From Pedobacter sp. ISL-64 (GTDB lineage: Bacteria; Bacteroidota; Bacteroidia; Sphingobacteriales; Sphingobacteriaceae): a stretch of DNA of 64,000 bases. The notes beneath the pieces were generated by a model. That model saw only the letters and a list, made by a program, of their open reading frames with translations. It was not told where the DNA came from and searched no databases. The first letter of the stretch is position 1; each line of letters begins with the position of its first letter. Of the stretch, positions 1 through 7,797 are shown piece after piece. The translations under genes and the position numbers were made by a program. Where the stretch lies: positions 310,001 through 374,000 of the forward strand of contig NZ_JAGGPU010000002.1 in the NCBI RefSeq assembly GCF_018613605.1. Reading direction: 5' to 3'.

Positions 1-538
1 ATGTTCCTTTGTAATGAACCAATACCGAATCGGTTGCCAATGGTTTAACGCCGGTACCAGCAGTTAAAACTTCGTATTGTAAGCCGCTTGCAGTTGTTTG
101 TACACCTGCACGTTTTTTGTTTTGTTCTAAGAAATCTTGTCCTTCTTTCATAATTGGTGCATATTTAATTTTATTTGCTGCTTCTTCAGCTTTGTTTTTT
201 ACTGATGATGCCTTGGCTAATGCCTCATTAATACATTGTTGTGCCTGCTGCTGAGTTAAAATAACCTTGCCTCCTGTAAATGCATCTTTCAGTCCTTTTA
301 ACAGTACTTCGTAATTTAAGGTAGAAAGGCCAGTTGTCTTTAATCCCGCGCCGATGGAAGTACCGAAAGCATAACTGGTAGAATCTAAAGTAGATTTTAA
401 ACCCGCTGTAAAGGTTGATGTTTTACTTGCGGCTGTGGTTGGTTTTTTGGCAACAGGTTTCTTTGCTGCTGTTTTGGTTTGTGCATAAGATGCAGCAGCG
501 ATACCGGATAGACATACCGCTAAAAAAATTCTTTTCAT
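1..538 (-). CDS. FKBP-type peptidyl-prolyl isomerase, C-terminus beyond the window
   Basis: Reading the complement from the ATG at 538 gives a signal peptide (MKRIFLAVCLSGIAAASYAQ), then an Ala/Lys/Thr-rich linker. Next comes an FKBP N-terminal dimerisation-type helical region (YAFGTSIGAGLK, then ILTQQQAQQCINEAL). The start of an FKBP catalytic domain follows (TTASGLQYEVLTAGTG, then VHYKGT), where the window ends. The order signal, helical N domain, FKBP domain is that of Mip/FKBP22 periplasmic foldases, which catalyse cis-trans isomerisation of prolyl bonds. It is the first of three FKBP genes within 4.6 kb. The catalytic half is outside the window, so activity cannot be judged. Confidence 0.88.
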   Translation of the reverse strand, partial: MKRIFLAVCLSGIAAASYAQTKTAAKKPVAKKPTTAASKTSTFTAGLKSTLDSTSYAFGTSIGAGLKTTGLSTLNYEVLLKGLKDAFTGGKVILTQQQAQQCINEALAKASSVKNKAEEAANKIKYAPIMKEGQDFLEQNKKRAGVQTTASGLQYEVLTAGTGVKPLATDSVLVHYKGT

Positions 539-693
539 TCTTGTTAAATTGTTTTCATTTGTGATGAAGCGATCATGGTTTATTGTTGGTAAATCATGAT
601 GGTTTCATTGGTTATTTTATGTGTAATTAATTCAAACGGGTTTAAAATGGTGGATTATATTTTAAGGCCGAAAGATACAAAATAGATAAAACA

Positions 694-721
694 ATAAAAC
701 CCCGAATATTCGGGGTTTTAT
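694..721 (-). terminator. Hairpin terminator of ndk
   Basis: An inverted repeat (AAAACCCCGAA facing TTCGGGGTTTT) lies just past the ndk stop codon. Its A/T flanks serve as a U-tract on the minus strand. It could also stop plus-strand transcription. Confidence 0.8.
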
Positions 722-743
722 CGTAAGTTTTTTGTGTTGAAAA

Positions 744-1163
744 CTAGAAACGTTCGTCTGCTTTGAAGAAGAAGTTACCTTCAATTTCTGCATTCTCATC
801 AGAATCTGAACCGTGAACCGCGTTAGCATCGATTGATTTTGCATATTTCTGACGGATAGTTCCTTCTGCTGCCTCAGCTGGGTTAGTAGCACCGATCAAT
901 TTTCTGAAATCTTCGATGGCATTGTCTTTTTCTAAAATAGCAGCAACAATAGGTCCTGAAGACATAAAGCTTACTAAATCTTTGTAAAAAGGACGCTCAG
1001 CGTGAACAGCATAGAACTGACCAGCAGTTTCATCTGTAAGTTTAGTATATTTTAATGCGATGATTTTAAAACCAGCATTTGTAATGTCGTTAATGATCGA
1101 TCCGATATGGCCGTTTGCTACTGCGTCAGGCTTGATCATGGTAAAAGTTCTGTTAGTGCTCAT
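744..1163 (-). CDS. ndk: Nucleoside diphosphate kinase
   Basis: This 139-residue protein matches the usual NDK length. It transfers the gamma-phosphate of ATP to nucleoside diphosphates through a phosphohistidine intermediate in the cytoplasm. The sequence shows [11 protein letters not shown] at the N-terminus, the loop HAERPFY, and the active-site motif NAVHGSDS with the nucleophilic His at about residue 117. An upstream in-frame extension exists, but the start at 1163 (MSTNRTFT) fits the family. A -7 promoter box lies 26 bases upstream and a strong hairpin terminator downstream, so the gene appears monocistronic. Confidence 0.97.
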   Translation of the reverse strand: MSTNRTFTMIKPDAVANGHIGSIINDITNAGFKIIALKYTKLTDETAGQFYAVHAERPFYKDLVSFMSSGPIVAAILEKDNAIEDFRKLIGATNPAEAAEGTIRQKYAKSIDANAVHGSDSDENAEIEGNFFFKADERF

Positions 1164-1189
1164 TGTGCTTTTGATATCAATTTTTTTTG

Positions 1190-1197
1190 CAAAAATA
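1190..1197 (-). promoter_or_regulatory. ndk promoter, -7 box
   Basis: TATTTTTG on the minus strand matches the Bacteroidota -7 consensus TAnnTTTG. A TTG lies 20 bases further upstream, at the expected -33 position. Confidence 0.6.
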
Positions 1198-1383
1198 CGT
1201 TTTAATTGATGAATAATCAATAAACATTGTTTTTCGGTCGCGAACCGAGGTTCGTAATGGATAATTAGGCTTCAAATGGCTAACTGAGCTTTTTTTAAGT
1301 TGTATAATCCTGTTAATCTCCATCTCTTTTAAAACTATGATCCTACTAATCCTAAAATCCTTTAATCCTAATCTAAATTTACT

Positions 1384-1391
1384 TAGCTTTG
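1384..1391 (+). promoter_or_regulatory. -7 box for the DHH phosphoesterase gene
   Basis: TAGCTTTG matches TAnnTTTG and lies 15 bases before the ATG at 1407. This predicts a very short leader. Confidence 0.55.
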
Positions 1392-1406
1392 CAGCGCAAA
1401 AAATAT

Positions 1407-2417
1407 ATGCTTACACTAACTGAATTAAAAACATTATTAGCTACGCCACAACGAATTGTGATCACCACGCATCACAAACCCGATGGCGATGCGATGGGTT
1501 CATCTCTGGGGTTATATGGATATTTAATTCAAAAAGGCCATCATGTTAAGGTAATCACACCTACAGATTATCCTACCTTTCTGCATTGGATGCCAAATAA
1601 TGGCGATGTAATTATTTTTACAGAAGAGCAAGATAAGGCCGCTAAGTTAGTGGATGAAGCTTCGCTCATATTTTGCCTTGATTTTAACACCCTAGGCAGG
1701 ATTAATGAACTTGGCGAATTGGTTAGAGCAGCAGGAGCAAAAAAAATCATGATCGATCATCACCTCGAACCTGAAGATTTTGATGATTACCGTCATTGGG
1801 ATATTAATGCCTGTGCTGCTGCGCAATTGGTTTACGATTTTATTGTTAATCAATTGGAAGATAAAGCTGGCATCAACAAAGATGTTGCAGCCTGTTTGTA
1901 CACCGGTATCATGACCGATTCTGGATCTTTCCGCTTTCCTTCAGCTACAGCCGATGTATACCGTATTGCAGCTGATTTGATAGATCTTGGTGCCGAGCAC
2001 TGGAAAATCCATCAATTGGTATACGATAATGCAAGCGAAAATCGTTTGCGCTTTTTGGGTTATTGCCTGTCAAACAAGTTAGAAGTTATAAGAGAATACA
2101 ATACCGCCATTATTTCGGTTACAAAAGAAGAACTGGCACAATATCATAGTGCAACCGGCGATACAGAGGGCGTGGTAAACTACGCATTATCGATTAATGG
2201 CATCCGTTTAGCCGCATTAATTATTGAGCGTCCGGATAAAGTTAAATTATCTGTTAGGTCTACAGGCGATTTTCCGGCCAACGAAATCTGTAAAAAATAT
2301 TTTAATGGCGGTGGCCATAGGAATGCAGCAGGTGGCGCAGCAGAAAAACCCTTGGCTGATGTAGTAAATGAATTTAAAACAATATTAGCAGAATACAAAG
2401 AACAATTGATAGCTTAA
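1407..2417 (+). CDS. DHH/DHHA1 phosphoesterase (NrnA-like nanoRNase/pAp phosphatase)
   Basis: A 336-residue cytoplasmic protein of the NrnA/RecJ-like DHH superfamily. Members degrade 2-5 nt RNA and/or dephosphorylate 3'-phosphoadenosine 5'-phosphate using two Mn ions. Visible motifs are THHKPDGDAMGSS near residue 20 (motif I), the signature IDHH near residue 110, and the C-terminal DHHA1 loop GGGHRNAAGG. Both domains are complete. I chose ATG 1407 (MLTLTELK) over an in-frame TTG at 1389, because the TTG lies inside the -7 box. The FKBP lipoprotein gene follows after 45 bases, so the two may be cotranscribed. Which of the two activities dominates cannot be told from sequence. Confidence 0.92.
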   Translation: MLTLTELKTLLATPQRIVITTHHKPDGDAMGSSLGLYGYLIQKGHHVKVITPTDYPTFLHWMPNNGDVIIFTEEQDKAAKLVDEASLIFCLDFNTLGRINELGELVRAAGAKKIMIDHHLEPEDFDDYRHWDINACAAAQLVYDFIVNQLEDKAGINKDVAACLYTGIMTDSGSFRFPSATADVYRIAADLIDLGAEHWKIHQLVYDNASENRLRFLGYCLSNKLEVIREYNTAIISVTKEELAQYHSATGDTEGVVNYALSINGIRLAALIIERPDKVKLSVRSTGDFPANEICKKYFNGGGHRNAAGGAAEKPLADVVNEFKTILAEYKEQLIA

Positions 2418-2462
2418 ACACAAGAAATAAAACAATAAACTTAAAAAAGTCAAATTAAATAA

Positions 2463-3458
2463 ATGAAAAAGGGAATTATTATTCTAGCAGCAGCCACCTT
2501 AGGTTTAGCGGCATGTAACAAAGAGAAAAAGGGAGCTGGTGGCTTATTGTATACCATTCACCACTCGGCAGGTAACGAGAAAATCAAAGAAGGCGATATC
2601 GTTAAAATGAATTTTATCCAGAAAAACGATAAAGATTCAGTTTTATCCAGCACTTTCGATAGCGAAACTCCTGCAGTATTTCCTGCACAGAAAAAAATGT
2701 ATGCTGGTGATATGAATGATGTTTTAACATTGTTTGGAGAAGGCGATAGCGCTACTTTTAAAGTAAACTTAGATACTATGGCACTTCATAGTAAACAACC
2801 TAAACCAGAGCAGTTCAAAAATGATAAATACATCACTTTTACAGTGAAAATCGAAAAAGTATTCAAGAAAAAAACCGGTGAAGCTGATTCTACTTTTAAC
2901 AAAAGAGCACAGGAGTTTTTCCAGGCTGATTACAAAGCTACTTCAGAAAAAAAGAAAGCTGCTGAACCTGCTAAATTAAAAAGCTATTTAGAAGATACTA
3001 AATTAGAGACCAAAACCACTGCGAGCGGATTACACTACATTATAGAAAAACCAGGCAGTGCAGAAAAACCAGCTTTAGGCGATACCGTATTAATTGATTA
3101 TACTGGTAGAGTAACTAAAAAAGGTAAAGATGGTAAATACAAAATCTTCGATACAAGTGATGAGAAATTGGCTAAAGCAGAAAACGAATTTAAACCAGGT
3201 AAACCTTACGGTCCTCAAAAAATGCCAGTTGGCGGTACAATCCCAGGATTTACTGAAGCTTTACAGTTAATTGGTAAAGGTGGTAAAATTAAAGTAATTA
3301 TCCCTTCTAATTTAGGTTATGGCGAGCAAGGTGCACCTCAGGTAGGTATCATGCCTTTCAGCCCAATTGCTTTCGATTTAGAAATCAAAGATATTATCAA
3401 AGGAAAACCAGCTGCAGCAGCTCCAGTTCAAATGCCTGCTCCTGTAGTTAAAAAATAA
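2463..3458 (+). CDS. FKBP-type peptidyl-prolyl isomerase lipoprotein (first tandem copy)
   Basis: This 331-residue lipoprotein has a lipobox ending LAAC with the lipidated Cys at 18, so it should be anchored in a periplasm-facing membrane. Two FKBP-like modules are visible. A degenerate N-terminal one covers about residues 30-140 (EGDIVKMNF, FGEGDSATFKV). A C-terminal one from about 180 on carries canonical features: TASGLHYII, GDTVLIDYTG, GTIPGFTEALQLIGKGGKIKV and NLGYGEQG. Only the C-terminal module looks catalytic; the N-terminal one may bind clients. The gene next downstream is a paralogue of identical layout, pointing to local duplication. A strong terminator follows. Confidence 0.9.
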   Translation: MKKGIIILAAATLGLAACNKEKKGAGGLLYTIHHSAGNEKIKEGDIVKMNFIQKNDKDSVLSSTFDSETPAVFPAQKKMYAGDMNDVLTLFGEGDSATFKVNLDTMALHSKQPKPEQFKNDKYITFTVKIEKVFKKKTGEADSTFNKRAQEFFQADYKATSEKKKAAEPAKLKSYLEDTKLETKTTASGLHYIIEKPGSAEKPALGDTVLIDYTGRVTKKGKDGKYKIFDTSDEKLAKAENEFKPGKPYGPQKMPVGGTIPGFTEALQLIGKGGKIKVIIPSNLGYGEQGAPQVGIMPFSPIAFDLEIKDIIKGKPAAAAPVQMPAPVVKK

Positions 3459-3476
3459 TTTCTTAAAAATATTTTA

Positions 3477-3511
3477 AAATCCTGCTTATTATTTAAGCAG
3501 GATTTTTTTTG
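3477..3511 (+). terminator. Rho-independent terminator
   Basis: The stem AATCCTGCTTA pairs with TAAGCAGGATT and is followed by a run of T. It separates the two paralogous FKBP lipoprotein genes into different transcripts. Confidence 0.85.
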
Positions 3512-3579
3512 TTTATTATTTTTTAATACTGAGCCAAGAAATAAAACGTTTCAAAGATTTATAAAAACTTATTATAACC

Positions 3580-3587
3580 TATCTTTG
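3580..3587 (+). promoter_or_regulatory. -7 box of the second FKBP lipoprotein gene
   Basis: TATCTTTG matches TAnnTTTG. It lies downstream of the terminator and about 70 bases before the ATG at 3657, so the second FKBP gene has its own promoter. Confidence 0.6.
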
Positions 3588-3656
3588 TAGTGATCTAATA
3601 AAATAGTAGGCATTTTGAAAAAGATCTAACTACTATTTTTTAATAAATAAATTTAA

Positions 3657-4625
3657 ATGAGGAACGGAATTATTATTCTCTTGGCGGCGGCACTAGGCAT
3701 GTCTGCCTGTAACAAATTCGAAAAGGGTGAAGGAGATATGACTTACAAGATCTATAAAAGTGACGGTAAGCCGAAAATTCAGGATGGCGATTATGTAAAG
3801 TTAAATGGTGTTCAAACAGTAGAAACCAATACCAATCCCGATTCGGTAATGGTAAATACTTACGATAATGAGCGTCCGGCTTTCTTTGCCATTAGCAAGT
3901 CGATGTTTAAAGGCGATTTAGCTTCAGGATTGAAACTGCTCGGTGAAGGAGACAGTGCAGTTTTTAAATTGAACCTGGATTCTATGGAGAAATATTCAGG
4001 CCAGCCTAAGCCAAAAGGACTAAAATCAAACATTGCTTCTTTTACGATTAAAATTGAGAAAGTATTGCATAAAGGGAAAGATCCCGATTCTATTTTCGAA
4101 GCGAAGAAACGACTTTTCTTTGAATCGGAGTACAAAGCGCTAAATGAAAAAAATAAAGTGGTAGAGCCTGCTAAAATTGCAAAATACGTGGCCGAGAATG
4201 ATTTAAAGGTCACTATTGCGCCATCTGGATTGCAATATGTAATTTCTGCTCCGGGTAATTCTGAAAGAGCAACTTTAACGGATACGGTATTAATGGATTA
4301 CACAGGTCAGTTTACCAATAAAAAATCGAATGGAACATTAAATGTTTTTGATACTTCGAATGCTAAAATCGCAAAAGAAGCCGGAATTTTCTCTGAAAGC
4401 GTACAATATGTGCCACGTAGCCTACCATTAGGGCAATTGCCGCAAGGCGTTATTCAGGGTATCCAACTTATTGGTGTAGGCGGTAAGATCAAAATGATTT
4501 TGCCATCGAGATTGGGTTTTGGAGAAAATGGTGGCGGACCAATTAATCCATTTACGCCATTGGTATTTGATGTAGAACTGAAAGGTATTATTAAACCAAA
4601 TGTGGCCATACCGCTAAGTAAATAA
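3657..4625 (+). CDS. FKBP-type peptidyl-prolyl isomerase lipoprotein (second tandem copy)
   Basis: This 322-residue lipoprotein (MRNGIIILLAAALGMSAC, lipid Cys 18) shares its layout with the preceding gene: lipobox, divergent N-terminal FKBP-like module, helical linker and C-terminal FKBP module. The C-terminal module keeps the scaffold (APSGLQYVISAPG, VLMDYTGQF, GVIQGIQLIGVGGKIKMILPSRLGFGENG). It differs from the first copy around the active-site pocket, for example LPQGVIQG in place of TIPGFTE. Weak activity or a changed client is therefore possible. Duplication followed by divergence is inferred from adjacency and colinear architecture. It has its own promoter box. Confidence 0.87.
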   Translation: MRNGIIILLAAALGMSACNKFEKGEGDMTYKIYKSDGKPKIQDGDYVKLNGVQTVETNTNPDSVMVNTYDNERPAFFAISKSMFKGDLASGLKLLGEGDSAVFKLNLDSMEKYSGQPKPKGLKSNIASFTIKIEKVLHKGKDPDSIFEAKKRLFFESEYKALNEKNKVVEPAKIAKYVAENDLKVTIAPSGLQYVISAPGNSERATLTDTVLMDYTGQFTNKKSNGTLNVFDTSNAKIAKEAGIFSESVQYVPRSLPLGQLPQGVIQGIQLIGVGGKIKMILPSRLGFGENGGGPINPFTPLVFDVELKGIIKPNVAIPLSK

Positions 4626-4642
4626 AATACTTATCCCAATAT

Positions 4643-4690
4643 AAAAGCGCAGGGATCAGTAAAATTCAATACTGGCTTTGCACTTTTTTG
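4643..4690 (+). terminator. Possible terminator after the second FKBP lipoprotein gene
   Basis: An imperfect long hairpin (AAAAGCGCAG facing CTTTGCACTTTTTT) ends in a T-run 18 bases past the stop codon. The stem contains mismatches, so this is tentative. Confidence 0.45.
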
Positions 4691-4776
4691 TGTTAAGAAA
4701 TTAATAATTGTAGTGGCAAAATGAAATTTTTGTTTAAATTAGATTAACAAAACAATTAACCATCCTTATTATTACT

Positions 4777-5058
4777 ATGCGCTCAAGCAGTACTATTATG
4801 TTTCTGGGCCTGAAATTGATGCTGTTTAGCATATTTTTCAATCTGTTTATAAAGGATGGATATTGCAGGCATGTAACGGCTTCTTATCGTTACCCAACAT
4901 GCAATAGAAATAACCGCAGTATTTCTAAATGGTTTCACTCAACCGTTATGCAAAAACAGGGGGCTAATTTATTGGAATATGTCAAGAACAAGATGCAACC
5001 TACCTTAGTTAAAAACATAAAATTTAAAGCTTTTGATAGAATATTGGGTAGGTTTTGA
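4777..5058 (+). CDS. Small hypothetical protein, doubtful
   Basis: A 93-codon open frame starting at ATG. It has a hydrophobic stretch at residues 8-25 (FLGLKLMLFSIFFNLFI) followed by a basic region. I recognise no family. The surrounding 519-base interval between the FKBP gene and the response regulator contains nothing else I can identify. No -7 box is evident upstream. It could be a small secreted or membrane peptide, or chance coding in AT-rich DNA. Confidence 0.25.
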   Translation: MRSSSTIMFLGLKLMLFSIFFNLFIKDGYCRHVTASYRYPTCNRNNRSISKWFHSTVMQKQGANLLEYVKNKMQPTLVKNIKFKAFDRILGRF

Positions 5059-5144
5059 ATAGCGATTAACCTTGTGTTTAAAACCTCTTCAAACTGTTTT
5101 GCCTGAATTTCTGGTGAAAAGAGTTAACGTTAAAACTAAACTTT

Positions 5145-5780
5145 ATGGAGAAGATCAAGGTCTTTTTAATTCACGATTATGATGCATTAATGGATAGTGT
5201 TGAATCCATTCTAAGTGATTCAGAAAGTATTGTTGTTGTTGGCGAGGTTAATTCTGCTGCACTTGCCGTACAATTGATCAGGACTAAAACGCCAGATATT
5301 GTGCTTGCCGATGTTAGTGTTAGCGAGAAGGTTGGAGCTGATTTAACTAAATTGATTAAAAGAGAATTCCCCAAAATTAAAGTTATTGTACTTTCTATGC
5401 AGGATGATTTTATCAATATCTCGAAAATGATCAAGTCTGGAGCAAATGGCTATCTTTTAAAAAATGTAAAGTTTCACGAACTGCATAAAGCAATTAATAA
5501 GGTTATGCTCGGCGAAACCTATATACAAAATTCCATTACGGCTAAATTTATTAACGGTTACCAGCGTGAAAACCATACAGAGGAAGCGAATATTTTATCA
5601 CCCCGGGAAGTAGAAATTATTAGGTTGATTGCCAAAGAATACACTTCTGCAGATATTGGCAAGATGTTATTTATTTCGGAACATACAGTAGAAACCCATC
5701 GTAAAAATATATGGCGTAAAACTGGCGTTAAATCAATTGTTGGTTTGCTGAATTTTGCGCACGAGCATCAGCTAATTTAA
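5145..5780 (+). CDS. NarL/FixJ-family response regulator
   Basis: A 211-residue transcription factor. The receiver domain (about 1-120) has phosphoacceptor Asp56 in DIVLADVSV, Ser84 after the fourth strand and the conserved Lys106 in GYLLK. The acidic pair near the N-terminus is HD (10-11) rather than the usual DD, which may weaken Mg binding. The C-terminal LuxR-type helix-turn-helix covers about 148-195 (LSPREVEIIRLIAKEYTSADIG, HTVETHRKNIWRKTG). No histidine kinase is encoded nearby, so it is an orphan whose partner must be elsewhere. It stands alone, with a palindromic repeat just past its stop. Confidence 0.92.
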   Translation: MEKIKVFLIHDYDALMDSVESILSDSESIVVVGEVNSAALAVQLIRTKTPDIVLADVSVSEKVGADLTKLIKREFPKIKVIVLSMQDDFINISKMIKSGANGYLLKNVKFHELHKAINKVMLGETYIQNSITAKFINGYQRENHTEEANILSPREVEIIRLIAKEYTSADIGKMLFISEHTVETHRKNIWRKTGVKSIVGLLNFAHEHQLI

Positions 5781-5786
5781 TTTTAA

Positions 5787-5825
5787 AACAGGCCTCACAG
5801 GTTTCAGAAACCTGCGAGGTCTGTT
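5787..5825. repeat. Palindromic intergenic repeat, CCTCACAGG family, copy 1
   Basis: The near-perfect inverted repeat CCTCACAGGTTTC / GAAACCTGCGAGG lies between the convergent response-regulator and SH3-protein genes. A second member of the same family (GACCTCACAAGTTT...) is at 6892-6923. It has no strong T-run, so termination is only a possibility. Confidence 0.75.
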
Positions 5826-5832
5826 CGCATTT

Positions 5833-6255
5833 TTAAGCCTGCGCTTCTAAATATTGCGCATAACAATAGCCTTCTTCGCCATCGTTAGTTCGTACCAGCC
5901 ACCATAAATCGTTGCTTCTGTTTACAAGGGTAATTACTTCGCCATGTGCAGCCTTACCTACAATTGGTTGATCGGTTCCCGGACCTTTACGGATATTTAG
6001 ATTACTGCTCTCTGTGATAACTTTTGCGTGCGTGACCGCTGCATCAATGGCCACGTTTACATTCAGAACCAGATCACCTGAAGTAAAATTTGGGTCGATC
6101 TGATTGTAAACTTCCCAAAGGTGGTCTTTAGTCGCGCCATCGGCGGCAGTTCCATCTATGTATAAAATCCCATCCTGCTCCCTTACTGCTAAATCTGCTA
6201 TGCCCGCCGCAGTTGCTGCGTCAGTTAGTGTTTTATATTTATCTGCTAATGCCAT
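5833..6255 (-). CDS. BON-like plus bacterial SH3 domain protein
   Basis: A 140-residue protein. Residues 1-75 resemble a BON-type alpha/beta module (DLAVREQDGILYIDGTA, DLVLNVNVAIDA). Residues 85-138 form a bacterial SH3 domain (NLNIRKGPGTDQPIVGKAAHG, DLWWLVRTNDGEEGYC). SH3b domains commonly bind peptidoglycan or envelope proteins. I see no signal peptide. It starts 7 bases after the BON lipoprotein gene ends, so the two form a small operon and probably act together in envelope maintenance. The exact role is unknown. Confidence 0.8.
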   Translation of the reverse strand: MALADKYKTLTDAATAAGIADLAVREQDGILYIDGTAADGATKDHLWEVYNQIDPNFTSGDLVLNVNVAIDAAVTHAKVITESSNLNIRKGPGTDQPIVGKAAHGEVITLVNRSNDLWWLVRTNDGEEGYCYAQYLEAQA

Positions 6256-6262
6256 GGTCGGG

Positions 6263-6727
6263 TTATTTAACGGTTAATTTATTGTCGATTTTTTTAGGTT
6301 TTAACGCACTCAAATGTTGCATTAAAGTTATTAGAGAGGCTTTTTTAATCTCCCCGGTTAAGAGAATTACACCGTCTTTAACCTCAGCTTTCACCGTTGG
6401 GAAATCTTTGGTTGCATCAGCAACATTTTTAATTAAAGCGGAGTCTTCGGCGATTACCACTGGTACATCTGCTGGTTTCACTGTTAAATTGTTGATTACA
6501 GCTTTCACTCCTTTTTCTGCCTTTGCAATTTCTTCTGCTTTGGCCTTTGTGGCTTCATCATCAACTTCGCCAGTTAAAGTTACTTCGCCTTTGGCAACGG
6601 CCACCGTAATGCCTGCTGCTTCTTTGGCTTGAATTGCAGCTTGGATGGCCGCATCGTTTGGTTTGCAGCCTACAAAAAATAGTGTAGTTGCAATAACCAT
6701 GCTCATTAATAATTTAGTTGTTTTCAT
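6263..6727 (-). CDS. BON-domain lipoprotein
   Basis: A 154-residue lipoprotein with lipobox FFVGC (lipid Cys 21) and two BON-type repeats. The first covers about residues 40-88 (AKGEVTLTGEVDDEATKAKAEEI), the second about 100-154 (KDGVILLTGEIKKAS). BON domains bind phospholipid membranes or osmotic-stress partners, as in OsmY-type proteins. The short spacing to the downstream BON/SH3 gene suggests a shared transcript and shared envelope-stress function; this is inferred from domains only. Confidence 0.85.
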   Translation of the reverse strand: MKTTKLLMSMVIATTLFFVGCKPNDAAIQAAIQAKEAAGITVAVAKGEVTLTGEVDDEATKAKAEEIAKAEKGVKAVINNLTVKPADVPVVIAEDSALIKNVADATKDFPTVKAEVKDGVILLTGEIKKASLITLMQHLSALKPKKIDNKLTVK

Positions 6728-6891
6728 CCTTTTGGTTTTATATTGATATTATTTGACAATACAATGCTTAGAAATTAAAGTAATTTCCTTTTTATCGGTG
6801 GGATGACTTCGATAAAGCTAATATATGAAATGCGTTTAACTAGAAAGTGAAATCTATTAATTATTTATAAAAAAAAACGCTGTATATGAAA

Positions 6892-6923
6892 AGACCTCAC
6901 AAGTTTTCAAACTTGCAAGGTCT
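6892..6923. repeat. Palindromic intergenic repeat, CCTCACAGG family, copy 2
   Basis: AGACCTCACAAGTTT faces AAACTTGCAAGGTCT. It is related to the copy at 5787-5825 and lies just below the CYTH gene stop codon, where it may also act as an RNA hairpin. Confidence 0.75.
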
Positions 6924-6933
6924 ATAGGTTGTG

Positions 6934-7404
6934 CTAAATCCAGTCTTTAAATGGCTTTATAGTTAAATTGGAATTATAATATTTTTCTTCTTCGGTAACT
7001 TCTCTGCTTACCCAATCTGGCAAGGCAAATATTTCGTCTTCACTGTCAAGTTCAATTTCGGCAACAATGAGGCCTGTATTATCGCCTAAAAATACATCTA
7101 TTTCCCAAAGTTTACCGCTAAACGGAATTTCGTAACGGGTTTTCGAAAGCTCAGATAAAGAGAAATTATCTAATAATTCTTTGGCCTCCGCAACAGGGAT
7201 CTCATATTCATATTCCATTCGTGTGGCACCTATTGTTTGACCTTTTATGGTTAAAAAGCCTTTGGTTGCTGTTGCCCTTACACGTATGGTTTTATCTTTA
7301 TCAGTAAGCAGATAGCCTTGCCTAAAAAGCTTTCCCTCTGGTTTGCTCAGGTTATCCCACTTCTGCAGATCGATCAAAAATTTGCGCTCTATTTCCTTAC
7401 CCAT
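6934..7404 (-). CDS. CYTH-domain phosphohydrolase
   Basis: A 156-residue single-domain CYTH protein with the diagnostic N-terminal ExExK motif (KEIERKF, residues 3-9). Alternating charged strands (IRVRATATKGFLTIKGQ, EYEYEIPV) line the triphosphate tunnel. CYTH enzymes hydrolyse inorganic or organic triphosphates (tripolyphosphate, thiamine triphosphate) or, in some cases, make cAMP. Its small size favours a triphosphatase. Its ATG shares one base with the stop codon of the upstream ACT gene, indicating translational coupling. Confidence 0.9.
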   Translation of the reverse strand: MGKEIERKFLIDLQKWDNLSKPEGKLFRQGYLLTDKDKTIRVRATATKGFLTIKGQTIGATRMEYEYEIPVAEAKELLDNFSLSELSKTRYEIPFSGKLWEIDVFLGDNTGLIVAEIELDSEDEIFALPDWVSREVTEEEKYYNSNLTIKPFKDWI

Positions 7405-7796
7405 TATTTGGAGAGTTGTTCTAAAATATTCATCGCTGCCTCATTATCTTTCAAATTCACAAATATATGGTCGTGATAATAGCCCGCCATTACGTTGCAG
7501 CTTATACCTTTTTCGGCAAGTGCAGCTGAAAATGCTGCTGTTAAACCTATGGCTTCTAAAGAAGAGTGTACGGTTAATGTGATCCAAGAAGCGATAAAAG
7601 TATACTCAAGACCCAAATGATCTGCAATTTCTTTTTTTAAGACCACCGTGGTTGCCTCCTGCTCTTTGAATAAACAAATTGCCAGGTTAATATCTATTGT
7701 GCTTGGATGTTCAACCCTACAAAATACAAATTCGCCAGGGTTGTGCACTGGTTTCATTGTTTTTAGCAGTTTTGCCAAACTTTTCTCTCCTGTCAT
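7404..7796 (-). CDS. ACT-domain protein
   Basis: A 130-residue protein with two ACT-like halves. The second contains SLEAIGLTAAFSAALAEKGISCNVMAG, the glycine-bearing ACT turn that binds amino acids. Such stand-alone ACT proteins are presumed amino-acid sensors. I start it at ATG 7796 (MTGEKSLAK), which begins 2 bases past the end of the hexosaminidase gene; the longer in-frame extension would overlap that gene. It overlaps the CYTH gene by one base. Substrate unknown. Confidence 0.82.
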   Translation of the reverse strand: MTGEKSLAKLLKTMKPVHNPGEFVFCRVEHPSTIDINLAICLFKEQEATTVVLKKEIADHLGLEYTFIASWITLTVHSSLEAIGLTAAFSAALAEKGISCNVMAGYYHDHIFVNLKDNEAAMNILEQLSK

Positions 7797-7797
7797 T

